64,000 nucleotides of DNA from Macrobrachium rosenbergii (GCF_040412425.1 NC_089749.1:32669813-32733812); one strand, 5' to 3'; shown: positions 1 through 13,940, numbered from the stretch's first letter. A program made the numbers and translations. Notes: a model not told the origin generated them from the letters alone.

Positions 1-139
1 GGCATTGTCTGTGATAAAAATCAAGCATGGTGTAAGATTCCTAGACTATCTCATGAAGAATCCCCTGGAACAGCGGCTCATATTACTCTTCGCTTTCGGT
101 TGCGTTTTTGCCTCTATACGATCCTTCCTCATATGATTT

Positions 140-420
140 GAAAAAGTTAAGTATACCTTAGTTTAACCAGACCACTGAGCTGATTAACGGCTCTCTTAGG
201 GCTGGCCCGAAGGATTAGACTTATTTTTCGTGGGTAAGAACCAATTGGTTACCTAGCAACGGGACCTACAGTTTATTGTGGAATCCGAACCACATTATAC
301 CGAGAAATGAATGTCTGTCACCAGAAATCAATTCCTGTAATTCTTTATTGGCCGGTCGGAGAATCGAACGCGGGCCTAGCAGAGTGTTAGCCGAGTACGA
401 TATAGACCTATCCAATGAAG
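140..420 (-). mobile_element. tRNA-derived SINE, family A, copy 1
   Basis: Reads on the minus strand. A tRNA-like head with a B-box-like stretch (plus-strand gaatcgaacgc at about 361-371) is followed by a body that contains a conserved GTTGCTAGGTAACC-like block and ends near AAGTTAAGTATACC. The same sequence recurs at 25641-25920 (plus) and 59606-59836 (minus), which defines the family. A tRNA-like head with an internal Pol III promoter is standard for SINEs; assignment to a named family would need a repeat library. There is no coding potential. Confidence 0.75.
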
Positions 421-842
421 AACTCATATAATTTGGGAACCTTACAATTTTCAGTTTTGTTCGTGTGATATCTTATCTTTATTCAATTCTCCGTTCACTT
501 TATCCTTCTTTTCTCATTAATTATTTACTTTTTCTTCGTAATTAATTACTTTTTTTTCTAGCCAGCTCCTGCTGAACCATGTCTTTCCATCACTCATTTT
601 TTCCCTGCGTTGAGGAGCAGCTCATCCACTGATCTTCATCCTTTGGGTGAAGAAGCCAGCGCTGGGTCTCGATCTCGATCATCATTTGGAGGACTTTCTT
701 ATTATGTACCCGTGTCTCTTTATGCATAAATATACAGTACAGTACGTGCACATTTAATTTTGTCCGTAAAATTTTCTCTCCGTCCATACGCTTAATATTT
801 ATGCCCGCAAATGCTATTTTTTATTTAGATAAAGTGGCCCAG

Positions 843-875
<33 letters not shown>

Positions 876-1018
876 CATATATATTATGTGTGTGTGTGTG
901 TATTTATATGCATACATCATGGGTCATATAATTTCTGGAGTTAGCCACGCACACACACACAAGCACACACACGCTCGCCGTTGCGCACACACACAACACT
1001 TACATATGTACATATATA
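421..1018. other. unannotated AT-rich DNA
   Basis: I see no gene here. It contains a short (CA)n run at about 841-865 and a (GT)n run at about 889-901 that lead into the (TA)n array. Confidence 0.6.
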
Positions 1019-1020
1019 TA

Positions 1021-1163
<143 letters not shown>

Positions 1164-2177
1164 CACTGTACACATAAATACATGCGTACGTGAGCGCGCG
1201 TGTGTATGTTTGTTTAAGTAAATGAATAAATTTTTTGGTTTTATACCCGTTCCTAAGTTTTTCATCTTTTTTGTGCGTAAATTTTAGGAGCGCTATTGTG
1301 TAAGTTATTTGATTTATTAAGATAACAGCCACGAGGAATGGTTGAGGCAGGTGGCTGTATCATTGATCTTTTATGCAACGTGTGTATGCGTTAGTGTGTC
1401 TGCGAGCGCGCTTGTGGCTTTGTGTGAGTGCGTGCATAGATGTGTCTGGTTTACCGCACGGATGTAAAATAACCCGACCTCTGCTACGTTGCCTCTTGAT
1501 ATAGGGTCTTGCAACAACGAAGAAGACTTCATGGAATTGTGGTTACGAAAAGCCAAAGAAAATTTCGTGAAGTGTCGCTGTCGTTCAGGGTCAGAACTAA
1601 AGATTATATAACAAACGTGACTACATTTAAAGACCTCCATTTCAAGTTCTTTCTTTATCTACATACTCAGTTCGTCGGTAAAGGCATTAGTTCTCGATAA
1701 GGTAGTATAGAAGTTAACTTTATGATCATGGTAGACGATAGTGGTCTCCTAATGTATTGACGTAGCGTTCTTGAAGTACTAAACAAATAAATAGATGAAG
1801 GTTTGTTAAAAATTATATCAGGTAGTTTTGTGCCTTTGAACATAATGTGGCTCCTTAGGCGTAGAATTACTAGATAATAAACTGATAATGTTTTCCTTCC
1901 GTAATTGTTGTATGATTACACTGTTTAGCGCGCCATAAGGAAAGGAATAATCACCCTTTGACAGAAGTATAGCTGCAGGCAGCAGAAGAACGAATGCTAT
2001 CTCTTGATAGTCCGTGATATTGCTTGAGTTACAATTTCTTTATCTTATCTTCAAGTCTTGAGATGTCGACGGAATCAACTCGGCAGAGCTCATATTGTAG
2101 AATTCTTCATGTGACTGAACTGGCAATATTAATTTTGTTTCATAGAAATACACAGACACACACACTATATATATATA
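1164..2177. other. unannotated DNA
   Basis: No open frame with recognisable similarity, no repeat copy and no RNA-like fold was seen. The short frames here are no longer than expected by chance. Confidence 0.55.
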
Positions 2178-2774
<597 letters not shown>

Positions 2775-3120
2775 TTGGACGACCCAGATCTTGAAACTAC
2801 TGAGGCTAGAGGGCTGCAAATTGGTATGTTGATCATCCACCCTCCAATCATCAAACATACCAAATTGCAGCCCTCTTGCCTCAGTAGTTTTTATTTTATT
2901 TAAGGTTAAAGTTAGCATGATCTTGCGTCTGGCACAGCTATAGATGCCAACAACACAGGCAACCACCGGGCCGTGGGTAAAAGTTTCATGGGCCGCGGCT
3001 GAGAGTTTCATGGACAGTGGCTGAGAGTTTCATGATCAGTGGCTGAGAGTTTCATACAACATTATACGCTGTAAAGAAAACTCGATTGCACCGAAGAAAC
3101 TTCCGCGCATTTTATACGTG
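2775..3120 (+). mobile_element. hairpin-rich interspersed repeat, family B, copy 1
   Basis: Contains the family hallmark, a stem-loop of about 45 bp per arm (about 2795-2890) whose arms begin ACTACTGAGGCTAGAGGGCT and end with its reverse complement. It continues into a GGCCGTGGCTGAGAGTTTCAT-like stretch and ends with a GCGCCGAAGAAACTTC-type hairpin. Four more copies lie at 9319, 15627, 42311 and 49867. Compared with them, the 5' hairpin beginning AGTTTTCT is missing here, and one 22 bp segment is repeated three times at about 2988-3055. No coding capacity. Probably a non-autonomous element; its class is unknown to me. Confidence 0.8.
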
Positions 3121-3421
3121 TTTGTATTTGTTTTATATCAGTTTGCTGTTCGCGTTAAGATTTTTAACGAAATATTACCATTAATTTAAATTTCACTATT
3201 GAAGCTCTCAGGCTATTTGCTGGCATGTCGTTAAGATTCGGTTGAATGTAATCGACAAGGGGATTATTTAAAATCTGCACCCATATACATTTCCCACGTG
3301 TGTATAGTTATCTAACGTCCCTCAAGATGTATTAACTGTTTTTAGTCGTTTTATCAGCGACGTGATTTTTTGCCTTGAAGAGTAGCCTGTTTTAGCGTGC
3401 GGATGACGCAGGTCTCGTCGT

Positions 3422-3476
<55 letters not shown>

Positions 3477-3961
3477 TACCACCTCCATCACATCCGAAAT
3501 CGAAATATTGGTAAATGAGTCTAAATTCCAACAAGTGATTTTGCGTTAACGGTTTTCTTTGTCTGTTGGCAACATCGTAAACTGATAATCCTAGTTAACT
3601 GAAGATACCTTTCGTTGTTGCTGATGCACTTAGAAACACGTCTAAAGTAGCAGGATAATTAGCAGACGTTCATAAGGCTTCTTACAGCAACGGATACACG
3701 CTTCGTGTGTTTTGTTCTATCTATCTTTGATTATTGAGCTCCTTCCCGGATGTTACCAGTAATTAATTATCGATATGGCCTTTTTTTTAATATAATTACT
3801 CGAAGCGATGATTTCCTTATGTTTAAGACCATCTTTGAAAGTTTTCTTGTTTCATGAGTTTTCACATGATTTCTTTTATTGGAAGACCTCCTTTGTTACC
3901 GTCGGTGATCACCTTTAAAGCAAAGCTTATTGCCTATGCCACACACGCATACATACAAGAT

Positions 3962-4001
<40 letters not shown>

Positions 4002-4030
4002 GTATATTTGTGTGTATTTATATATATTTA
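3121..4030. other. unannotated DNA with a (CT)n tract
   Basis: Holds a pure (CT)n run at about 3423-3474 and a CA/TA compound microsatellite at about 3961-4035. No gene is visible. Confidence 0.6.
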
Positions 4031-4038
4031 TATATATA

Positions 4039-4088
4039 AACCAGCTGACCAACCTGGTGCTGCCCTGGAAAACTCTGAATGATAACTG

Positions 4089-4152
<64 letters not shown>

Positions 4153-4926
4153 ACCTGCTGTACTGTCTCTCTCTCACTCTCTCCCTGTCCTGTTAAGATG
4201 GTTGCTTCAGTTACATTGCCCAGCTTTTTTGACATTTTATATTTCACCCCTTCTCACCCCTCATTCCTATCAGAGCTGAACTTGGACCTAAAGGGCGCCA
4301 GAGTGTCACCATTCATCGCACCAACCTCGAAAACTATGGATTAGACATTATTATGTAATTTTTGACATTTTATTTTCACCCCTTCTCACCCCTCGGGAGT
4401 GAGTTTGAACTTGATGGGCATCGGGAGTGTCACTATTCATCTAAGCAACTTCAAAAACTATGGATTAGACACTAATATCTGTCATTTTCGGTTATTTTTA
4501 CATGTCACCCTCTTCCCACTCCCACCCGCTCTGGTGCCAGTGAGGACTTACCCCCCACAGTGTTCTTTCTAGATAGTAAGTAATGTGTTTACCGAAATGA
4601 GGTATGATGAATTCGTGAGTTTATTCAGTTGCCAAGTCTATCGGCAGAAGCAACCTCTTTTCAGGGAAGCCCTTCCGACCCCAACCTCATTTGGTGAAAG
4701 TGATGTCTTACCCCCACAGTATTCTTTTCTAGACAGTAAGTCACTTATAACCAAGTTTGGTTGAAATTGGTCGATGTGTTTCAGAGTTATGTTGTAACAC
4801 ACACACATACATACTGTACATACATACATACATACATACAAACATACATGCATTCATTTTTATATATATAGGTATGCTAGCTGACCAACACAGCGCTGCC
4901 CGGGGAAACTCTGAATGACAACCAAT

Positions 4927-4986
<60 letters not shown>

Positions 4987-5730
4987 CCTGTTAAGATAGT
5001 TGCTTCAAAACATTGCCCAGCATTTTGACATATTATATTTCACCCCTTTTCATCCCCCATTCTTATGGACTTAAAGGGCATCAGGTGTGTTACTGTTCAT
5101 CTCAGAAGCCTCAAAAACTATGGGTTCGACACCAATATCTGTCATTTTTAAAATTTTATTTTTCACCCCCTCTCACCCCCCGCTTTCTATCAGGGCTGAA
5201 CTTGGACTTAAGGGCATCGGGAGTATCACCATTCATCTTAGCGATTCAAAAACTATGGATTAGACACTAATATCTGTCATTCTCAGTAATTTTTACATGT
5301 CACCCCCTTTCACCCCCACCCCCTTTGGTGCCAGTGATGTCTTACACCCCCACACTATTCTTTTCCAGATAGCAAATCATGTGTATACCAAAATGAGTTA
5401 TGATGAATTTTTAGAGTTTATTAAGTTACTATATCTACGGGCAGAACCAGCCCCGTTCCAGGGAAGCCCTTCCCACCCCACCCCCTTTGGTACCCTTTGG
5501 TGCTAGTGATGTCTTACCTCCACAGCATTCTTTTCTAGATAGTAAGTCGCATGTATACCAAATTTGGTTGAAATTGCTCATTGTATTTCAGATTTATGCT
5601 GGAACACACACACACACACATACATACATTCACACATGCATCCATTTATATATATATATATATACACACACAGTAGATATACTAGCTGACCAACCCGACG
5701 CTGCCCGGGAAAACTCTGAATGACAGCCGA

Positions 5731-5802
<72 letters not shown>

Positions 5803-6300
5803 ATTAAGTTGCTTCAATTGCATTGCCCAGCATTTTTGACATTTTATATTTCACCCCTTTTCATCCCCCATTCCTATCGGGGCTGAACTTGGACTTAAAT
5901 GGCATTAGGAGTGTCACCATTCATCTCACTGACCTCAAAAACTATGGATTAGACACTCATATCTGTCTTTTTTCAGTTATTTTTACATGTCACCCCCCTT
6001 CTCACCCCCACCCCCTTTGGTGCCAGTGATGTCTTAACCCCCTAAGTATTCTTTTTCAGATAGTAGTTATGTGTATACTGAAATGAGGTATGATAAATTT
6101 GTTGAGTTTATATAGTTACTAAGTCTGTGTGTAGAACCAGTCCTGTTTCAGGGAAGCCCTTTCCACCCCCACCCCCTTTGGTGCCCTTTGGTGCTAGTGA
6201 TGTCTTACCTCCATAGTACTCTTTTCTAGATAGTAAGTCATATGCATACCAAGTTTGGTTGAAATTGCTCAATGCGTTTCAGAGTTATGCTAGAACATGC
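4039..6300 (+). repeat. three-unit composite tandem repeat (~0.8 kb unit)
   Basis: Units start near 4039, 4874 and 5682, so the period is about 810-835 bp. Each unit opens with a block like AGCTGACCAACCCGGCGCTG, then a (CT)n tract (4094-4149, 4930-4983, 5734-5798), then several C-rich blocks of the CACCCCTTCTCACCCC type with ACTATGGATTAGACAC spacers. Each ends with AAGTTTGGTTGAAATTGG plus a GTTTCAGAGTTATG stretch and an ACAC/ACATAC tail. That closing stretch resembles the 3' tails of some arthropod non-LTR elements as I remember them, so the unit may be derived from an element end. No long open frame survives. Confidence 0.8.
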
Positions 6301-6317
6301 GCACACACACATACATC

Positions 6318-6320
<3 letters not shown>

Positions 6321-6399
<79 letters not shown>

Positions 6400-6490
6400 G
6401 ATATATATATATGCATATATATTTATATTTATCTGTATATATGCATATATATACATATATATGTATATATATTATATATATGTGTTAATA
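6321..6490. repeat. (TA)n microsatellite, compound
   Basis: Pure TA at about 6321-6397, then degenerate TATATG/TATT variants to about 6490. It follows directly on the tail of the third 0.8 kb unit, as if it grew out of that tail. Confidence 0.95.
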
Positions 6491-9318
6491 TATATGACTC
6501 AAGAAAGCTATAGAATAAACTGATAAGAATTAGAATTGAATTGCGTATTGAATTCGGTACTAAATTTGTTGCTCTTTCAGCTGGGGATGTTTTTGTAAGA
6601 ATTACATATATACAGCCCATTGTACGATGCTTGAAGTTTCATATACCGCGTGATGATGTGAATGCAACAGACCGGTATGTTCTTAGTAAAGCAAAGAGTG
6701 ATTTTCTGTGTCTGAGAGGTCTAAACGTTTCGGTAAATCCAAGTGGACACCAATGAAGAAACGTAGTTTATATCTCACGATAAACGGTTGGTCTTCCCTT
6801 TGATTACCCATTTTGCCAGCTGCATAGGGAAAAGGCAGTGCGACAGTTCCTCTCTGACTCAGGGGCCTTCGATGTGCGGGGCATTAATCCTAATTTGGAA
6901 GAGCTTTTATCTAGGTTTTGTCGTGAGATAAGTAAGAATCAGTTTCTCAAGATTTCCATATCGATAACCCAGGACCGTTGGAATGGAAATTCGTCAGTAC
7001 AGTATTTCACTCGGAGTTCTTTGATTAGTTCTTTGATTAGGCAATAGCGCGCAGGATGTGGTTCAGTGCACAGTTGTTCGAACTGATCTCGTGTCTATAA
7101 ATACGGAAGCCATCGGGTAATTTTAATTATAATAATGCTTATGAAAATGTAGGTATTTGAAAGGCTTTTAAGCCGTGCAAAATTCAGAAATTTGAGTTCT
7201 TGCAACTGTTAACTTTTACTTTTTGGAAGTTTTTCAATAAGTTTATAGTTTTTATACTTATGTTTATTGTGATGGTAAGAAATTTATGATGAGAATTTAC
7301 TTTAAAAGTGCGATGCGTTGTCTCTTGTCAGGACGGTATGTTAAAAAAGAAACTGTTCGGGATAAGGAGTATGTCAAACTCTGACCTTGGATATGTGTGA
7401 GGTGAATAAAACTGCTCTTGATTTTAAGCAGCCGCAATGGATGTATAATTTAATTGAGGAAACTACTATTTTTCGCTTGTAATGATTAAAAATTCTTTCA
7501 GACAATAAACAATCTCATACGTATAATACTTATTAATAGAATACCTGTCTTCACATTTTCTATGATGATACAACTCGATGAGAGAATGGGTAAAGGAAAG
7601 AATGGGTCTACCTTCTCATTGCAGCTATTTCTAAGTTACCTTTGAGTAAGGCTTACCGCCAGTGAACGTTACTTGCAACGGCGCAAAGTCATTGCCTTCT
7701 GGAAGACTATTTAGTCATAGGCTGAGGGCCTCCCTTCTAAAGGGAAAGTGGGTTGTGAACACCTTTGACGACGAGATGCCCAGCAAATGTTTCAGTGGCC
7801 CCACACTTCAGATGTCGGAATCTTTCTGACTGCCGAAGAAGGTAGTTTTACCTGGAGGGCGACTGGGGCATCTACCATTGGTCTTGCTTATGTGTGTGCT
7901 TCAGAGACTTGATCCTGGTGAGGCTGCTAAGCTGCGTGCGCACCACGATGGAACAATCTGAAATTTTTCAACAGATACGTTTTATCGTAAAGGCTAACGA
8001 TATTGACTGGGATTAAGCCAACATGTTTTTGACATTAAGAATTTTCAGTGATGTAGTAAGTGTTATCTAATAGGGAGGATGTGTGAGGATATCTTTGATG
8101 GAGAGAAACGCAATTTGCCTTGCAGACGAATATGTTAAATTGAAATGATGAATAACAAAAAGAAAACGGTCCAAACGTTGTAGATTTCAAGACAGGAAAA
8201 TCTAGAGAAAAGAAAGAGCAAGGTCAAAAAGAAATTGCAGAAGAATACTGTAAATAAAGGAAGAAAGGTCAAGATATAATTGTACTCTTAGAAAATGAGG
8301 ATTATGCTTTTTCAGTGAAGTTTCCCGAGAACAATTGTGATTAATATCCTCTTCGAGGGGTAATTCCTGGAAATAAGGAATAGTCTTTCCTTGTGTTTCA
8401 TCTTGGTTCTTTCCTTATCGTCGGATTCTGGACTTTTCTTTCCTCACAAGACAGATGTCCTTTTGTGTGTGTGTGTGTGTGTGTCTTTGCAAGAACTATT
8501 ACATGCAAATAATTTTCCAGAGGTGGAACACACACACTCTCTCTCTCTCTCTAAAACAATAGTTTTTATAGGTCCAACTGGCGTCTTTGATGGCTAAATA
8601 TGTGGCTTACTATTCAGGTCACGCATCTGCTTGATGAAATGTATTAAATGCATGAATAATTTATTGTTTAGAAGGATGTCAGTAGTATTCCTGTACTATA
8701 AAGAACCATTCGGTAAAGCGCCTTACTACGTAGAAGTTGCCGGGATCATTTTAGATTAGATGGCAATAAAGGTTCTCGACGAGCTATCTACGACCTTTTG
8801 TCTTCCTAGGGGAATAGTCGGGATACAAGGGGATCCCACCTAACTCCATTAACGATGCTATTTCCAGAGAGAGAGAGAGGGAGAGAGAGAGAGAAGATGA
8901 GTGGAGGAAGGAGGTGAATTCTCATAATATAACAACAATATAGGATATCATAATGACAATATAGTGGAAAGAGGTAGAAGTATCTTCTATTGACGATACG
9001 TTGAAGACGTATCCTGCTCTATCCCCTTCATGTTAGAAAAACGGAACGAGTTTTGGGAAGAAGAGAAACTGTGGTGGTTTTGTGGTTTCTTAGACCGGCC
9101 TCAGATTTCTCGTGGTGGAGAATATACTATCAGTTTCTTAAGCAGTTGCTGTTCATAGCATATATGGAGTATTGCTCAGGATTTCTTGGCTTTTGTCTCG
9201 GGAAGTATACTCCTAGTAATTAATTTTCTCAAAATTTTATTTTGACATATAGCCTTTGAGACCTGAGATACTTGACGCCAAATGTATTTGTTTTTTTTTT
9301 CTGATAATTTTTCGTTAT
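6491..9318. other. unannotated DNA, 2.8 kb
   Basis: No open frame longer than about 70 codons and no similarity I recognise. Only short microsatellites are seen: (GT)n at about 8465-8483, (CT)n at about 8537-8552 and (GA)n at about 8867-8894. Confidence 0.55.
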
Positions 9319-9665
9319 TGTAGTTTTCTATAAAAGAAATCTATTGTGACGGCTTTGTCTGTCCGTGCGCACTTTTTCTGTCTGCCCTCATCTCTTAAAA
9401 ACTACTGAGGCTAGAGGGCTGCAAATTGGTATGTGGATCATCCACTCCCCAATCATCAAACATACGAAATTGCAGCCCTCTAGCCTCAGTAATTTTAACT
9501 TTATTTAGGGTTAAAGTTAGCCATAATCGTGCGTCTGGCAACGCTATAGGACAGGCCACCACCGGGCCGTGGCTGAAAAATTCATAGGCCACGACTCATA
9601 CGGCGTTATACATCGGTCAGAAAACTCGATTGCGCCGAAGAAACTTTGGCGCAGTTTTTACTTTT
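9319..9665 (+). mobile_element. hairpin-rich interspersed repeat, family B, copy 2
   Basis: A full-length-looking copy. It opens with AGTTTTCTATAAAAGAAA and a segment coding-like for neither strand (GTCTGTCCGTGCGCAC), then the large stem-loop from about 9398 to 9493, then the CCACCGGGCCGTGGCTGA block, and closes with GCGCCGAAGAAACTTTGGCGC at about 9632-9652. The strand is assigned to match copy 1. Confidence 0.82.
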
Positions 9666-10001
9666 TTTCCTGTTTGAGAAGTTTAATCGCTTCACGTCAA
9701 AAACTTTCTGATGGTGCTCATTATTTACTCTTTTCTTGGTCATACTGAGAAGTTATTCAGTTTGACACACAAGAGTACTGATGTGTCGCACCGCCTTTCC
9801 ACTCATGAATTGATGTCGTCTCTTCTCTTACATTCTCGTGTTTATTCTTGGACGAGAATGTTTGTGTTACTAAGTAAAGCTTCAGGAATCGGCGAATTCG
9901 TCTCTTTTGATCGTAGCACTTAAGGAAACGCTGCGTTTACTTTAGAAAACAGCATCCCGCCTTAAATAAATTGAAACGACAGAACCATTTAACTCGTATT
10001 G

Positions 10002-10057
<56 letters not shown>

Positions 10058-11860
10058 GAAACTCGATCTGTCACAGTGTAACCAGTTCAAACGTGAGAAC
10101 TGTTATCATTACCTTCAATAACAAGGTGAAATAAAAACTTAATTCTCAAGGTATTTCCAGACTCTGGAAAGGTGGAACCATTCCTTAGGTAATTTAGTCT
10201 CGCGAAGAGTTTAGGTTTATGTATGTGTAATATATACTTGTCATTATGCGCTCATTTTTTATGAAGTGCGCCCGAAAATTTAGGAATCATCTATCATAGT
10301 AACGTTCACTTAATTATTGCTGTTCTCCATTTCCTCTTTTCTCTTGTCGACTCTTGGTTCTTCTGACTCTGAGGCTACCTTCGGTGATTCTCCGCTTTTT
10401 CGACACTACGAATTTTGTTTTTATTGATTTTTAATTACAGCCTCAGATTATCAGCGGGAATCATCTTCTGCAGGGGAATAAGAAGTTATAATTTTCATGA
10501 AAATGCGAATAAATAAAAGAACGAACCGAGGCCAGGTTGCTTTATAGCAAATAAAAACCCAGGTCTTCCAGTTGGAGTTTCAGTCAGCTCTAGAACAAAC
10601 AGGGTTATCCGAGTAATAGCTTTGGATTATCAGAATGATAATTAATGGGACTAGTTTAGGATTTCGCCAGAGTTGCCTCCACTGACACGTGCACAGCGTA
10701 ATTTTTGAGACTAGCATAATTATATTTGACTTGAACGGACATCAATTCTTGGTAGTCGATTTCTGTTATGACATCATCAAAGATGACAGCAGGTCCGCGA
10801 CGGAACAAGCAATGTCTTTGTTCATACTGTCGTGCATTGCACGGAAATTGGGTCGTTATATCGTAGTCGATATTTATAAGGATATCAAGAATGGTGTCAT
10901 AACTGTTTGGCATTTTTTAGTTTTTTTTATTTTGAGCAAAATAAAATTTACTGATACTTTACAACAAATAACCTTCTTGAAACGCACGGTCATATATTTT
11001 TAATATGTTTTTGCAATTTTATCCGATACCTGGACACATACAGGGGGCAAAAATAACAACAGGTAACCTTATCTTTCTTACAAGTACATGAAGGCTGGAC
11101 ACATTTTACACAGTTACACACACCAATAAAGTGATTGAGATACTATGTAAGTTTTTTTTTTTTTTCAAACCATTTTCTTTACCTTCTGAACCAAATTTAC
11201 AAGGGTCAAAATGAATAACCATGTTATAAGCACAGTGATATTGAAGGTAGGTAAAGAAGTAACACCTCAGTAAATGTCCCACGTGGCACTTTTGCACGTG
11301 GGTAGCAAAACTTCCCGTGATGGTACAGCGACGATCGAAGTTAATTGAAAGATTTGCAAGATGATTGCTTTCGTAATAACATCTCTTAGTATTCTTGTGC
11401 AGATGGAGGCTTTCTTTTTTTCTGTCTCTTCTTACTCAGATGACACTCGAAGCTTTTCCAGCAATGCTCTGGATATAATTTGTAAGAAATGCTTGCTCTG
11501 TGCCAAATTTACTTACCATAATCTGCCCCAAATAGTGCATGATTGGCTGGGGAACAAAGCGAAAGGAATTATTACCAGCATTGACATGACCAGTTCATGT
11601 AAAGCCATGTTAGGATGCGTTTTGAATGAATCGTCATTATAAAATATAAGCTAGGTCATTGATTAGACAGGCAACTTTAGATTCAGTTCAGTTTGATATG
11701 ATTACACTTCGCCATACGATGACAGGTAGCCCAGCACAAGCCTGCAAAATCTACTATGATGCATATGTTTTGTACATGCAGAACAAAATCAGCTTGCCAG
11801 GAACCGAATTAGCTGAGCCCCTCTAAGCATCCCACCATTTTTATTTAGTCGCCAATTGTA
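9666..11860. other. unannotated DNA, 2.2 kb
   Basis: Contains a (CT)n run at about 10002-10053. Two modest open frames (10689-11003 plus and 11361-11642 plus) have no features I can tie to a protein family, and both lie in AT-rich sequence without other support. Confidence 0.5.
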
Positions 11861-11863
11861 GAT

Positions 11864-12150
11864 AGATCCAAAATACCCAGTTTCCAAATCCTCAAACAGT
11901 CTTGAAAATTAAAGGGAATTTAGATGGAATACTTCCCCTGTAGACGGTACCTTAGTTTCTTCTGCTTGATTCATGAAATCTAGTCAGGTCATATGGATGT
12001 ACTTATACATAGATCCAAGATGCCCGGTTTCAAAATCCTCAGTCTTGAAAATTAGAAGAAGAAATATTAAAGTGAATTTAGATGAAGCATCTCTCTCTTC
12101 TTCTTCATTCGCGAAATCAATACAGGTCACATGGATTGCATCACAAATTA
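11864..12150. repeat. degenerate tandem duplication, 147 bp unit
   Basis: Both copies begin AGATCCAA (11864 and 12011) and share GTCTTGAAAATTA, GAATTTAGATG and CATGAAATC-like blocks, ending with CAGGTCATATGG or CAGGTCACATGG. Small indels separate them, so the duplication is old. Confidence 0.75.
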
Positions 12151-12568
12151 AGCGGCGAGAGTAACAGAGAAAATCAGAGGAGAAGTGAAGAGGAAAATAG
12201 ACTTTTGAAGAGAGGGATCATTTAAATCTGAATGAGTTCAATTATCTGTACATCAGTTAATTAAGATAAAATTGTTGGCACTTGCACCGTTTTTGTTCTT
12301 TCCAGTCAGTTGCAGAGGACATATACTCTGTGCGGACAGTGAATTCCATGAGAGGTTGTGATTCACTCAAGTTTAGAGACTGGGTTGGAGAACGGGCCTT
12401 ATAAGACAAAATTACAGCGGTAAATTTGACAGGATCGCGCATAGACTTGCTGTTCAATATGTGAATGACTTTTCGTTTTTAGAGGCCGTTGTTGTTCAGT
12501 AATAGAGTGGTTAAGACGCTGCATGTGAATGACTTATTATGTGTATATGTAATAATTATATTAAGTCA

Positions 12569-12800
12569 AATACCCCACACGGGAATGGTGTACATATTTA
12601 AGAATAGTAGGCCTAATACACCAGAATGGAATGGCGCGTTATCTAATAAGGAAAGGCAAAGGACCCATGCTCGATTAGAGATCCCGTCTTATATTATTGT
12701 AGACAGATCGGCTAGTGACCCACACGTGAATTACGTAGATATCTAATAATAGTAAGGCTAATATCCCATGCTAGAATAGTGTAGAATCTGTTAAGAATGA
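12569..12800. repeat. degenerate minisatellite, ~46 bp unit
   Basis: About five units start with AATACCCCA-like sequence near 12569, 12615, 12658, 12714 and 12760. Each contains a GAATGGTGTA-like middle and a TCTAATAATAGTAAGGCT-like end. Most spacings are 43-46 bp, with one longer unit. Confidence 0.6.
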
Positions 12801-13576
12801 TTTGTTTTAGTTCTGTTGTATATGTTCTTTTTTATTTGTTGTATCTATTATAATAATACATTGTTCCTTTCTTCCTGTTGGGTAAATCTTTTTGTTTCCC
12901 CAGTGATAAACTATATTGCATTTTATATTTCGGGTAGTTTGCTCTTGAAATGAAACCCAGCATATTGTTTATTTCGTTTTGACGACTCTTTCGGGCTGTT
13001 TGGTAAGTTGTCTTATTCTCTCGCAGTAACACCAAGTCTCAAAAGACCTGGCTTAACATCTGTCAGAAAAAGATCCACATTATCAGTTCGTGCACTCTCT
13101 GAAATGGAGTAATTTAACCTCATTTTTCTCCGTCATCTTGCACAAAATGAGACTAACCGGAAGTGTCTTAACATCAACGACACGAGCTGCACCAGATTTC
13201 CGAGGAATGATTTGGATAAGGCTCGTCATCACGAAAAAATATGCTGTTTTCTAAGGCGATTCCTTATCAAATGACTGGTTGTAAATGAATATTCCCTTAC
13301 TCTTTCCCAGACAGATAAGCCCTGTTTATAATGTGCCTTGAATATTCATAATTTATCACTCTTGTAACGTTTGCATATTGCCCATAAAAATGATTAGCGT
13401 TCCCAGACATTTTAACGTTGACTGTAAGTTGATAATTGTATATTGCTAGGTAGGTCATATGTTTTCCTGTGTCGAAATTTCAAGGTCGATAGGCCTTTGA
13501 TGGTTAATTTATATATTTAGTCACATGAACAAGTGTCAACTGGGATATAAAAGCAAGTGTTTTTCAGACTGAAAAT
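12801..13576. other. unannotated DNA
   Basis: No gene or repeat copy recognised. Confidence 0.5.
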
Positions 13577-13646
13577 AACTGCCATTTTAACTTATTTTTA
13601 CTGTGAAATATAACTGCTGTTTTAACTTATTTTTACTGTGTTAGAT
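13577..13646. repeat. tandem duplication, 35 bp unit
   Basis: Two units begin at 13577 and 13612 and share AACTGC followed by TTTTAACTTATTTTTACTGT. Confidence 0.85.
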
Positions 13647-13887
13647 AGATTTTATGTCAAGTCTGTTTTTACTCATAAACCGTTCGAAAGGATATCCTGC
13701 AGTACAAACTTAGAATTTTCTCTTAATAATAAAGAGAGGCACAATGGAAAGCCTCACTTCATGAGAACTGTGATGTGGAGGAATGGGATACCAACAGTAT
13801 CGCAAATTCCAAATTGAAAATTTTTATCCAAACATTACATAAAGAAAGGTAATAGAAGAAAAATAAATAAAAAAGACACCAACCCGC

Positions 13888-13888
<1 letters not shown>

Positions 13889-13937
<49 letters not shown>
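13889..13937. repeat. compound (GT)n(GA)n microsatellite
   Basis: A (GT)n run passes directly into (GA)n. The open frames on the opposite strand that read Ser-Leu or His-Thr are artefacts of it. Confidence 0.95.

Positions 13938-13940
<3 letters not shown>

Noticed and set aside
4000..4344. Ser-Leu and Arg-Glu rich open frames
   Set aside because: They translate (CT)n or (GA)n tracts and stop soon after leaving them.
10689..11003. 104-codon open frame
   Set aside because: AT-rich, no recognisable domain, and an 85-codon frame lies on the opposite strand. Chance is the simpler explanation.
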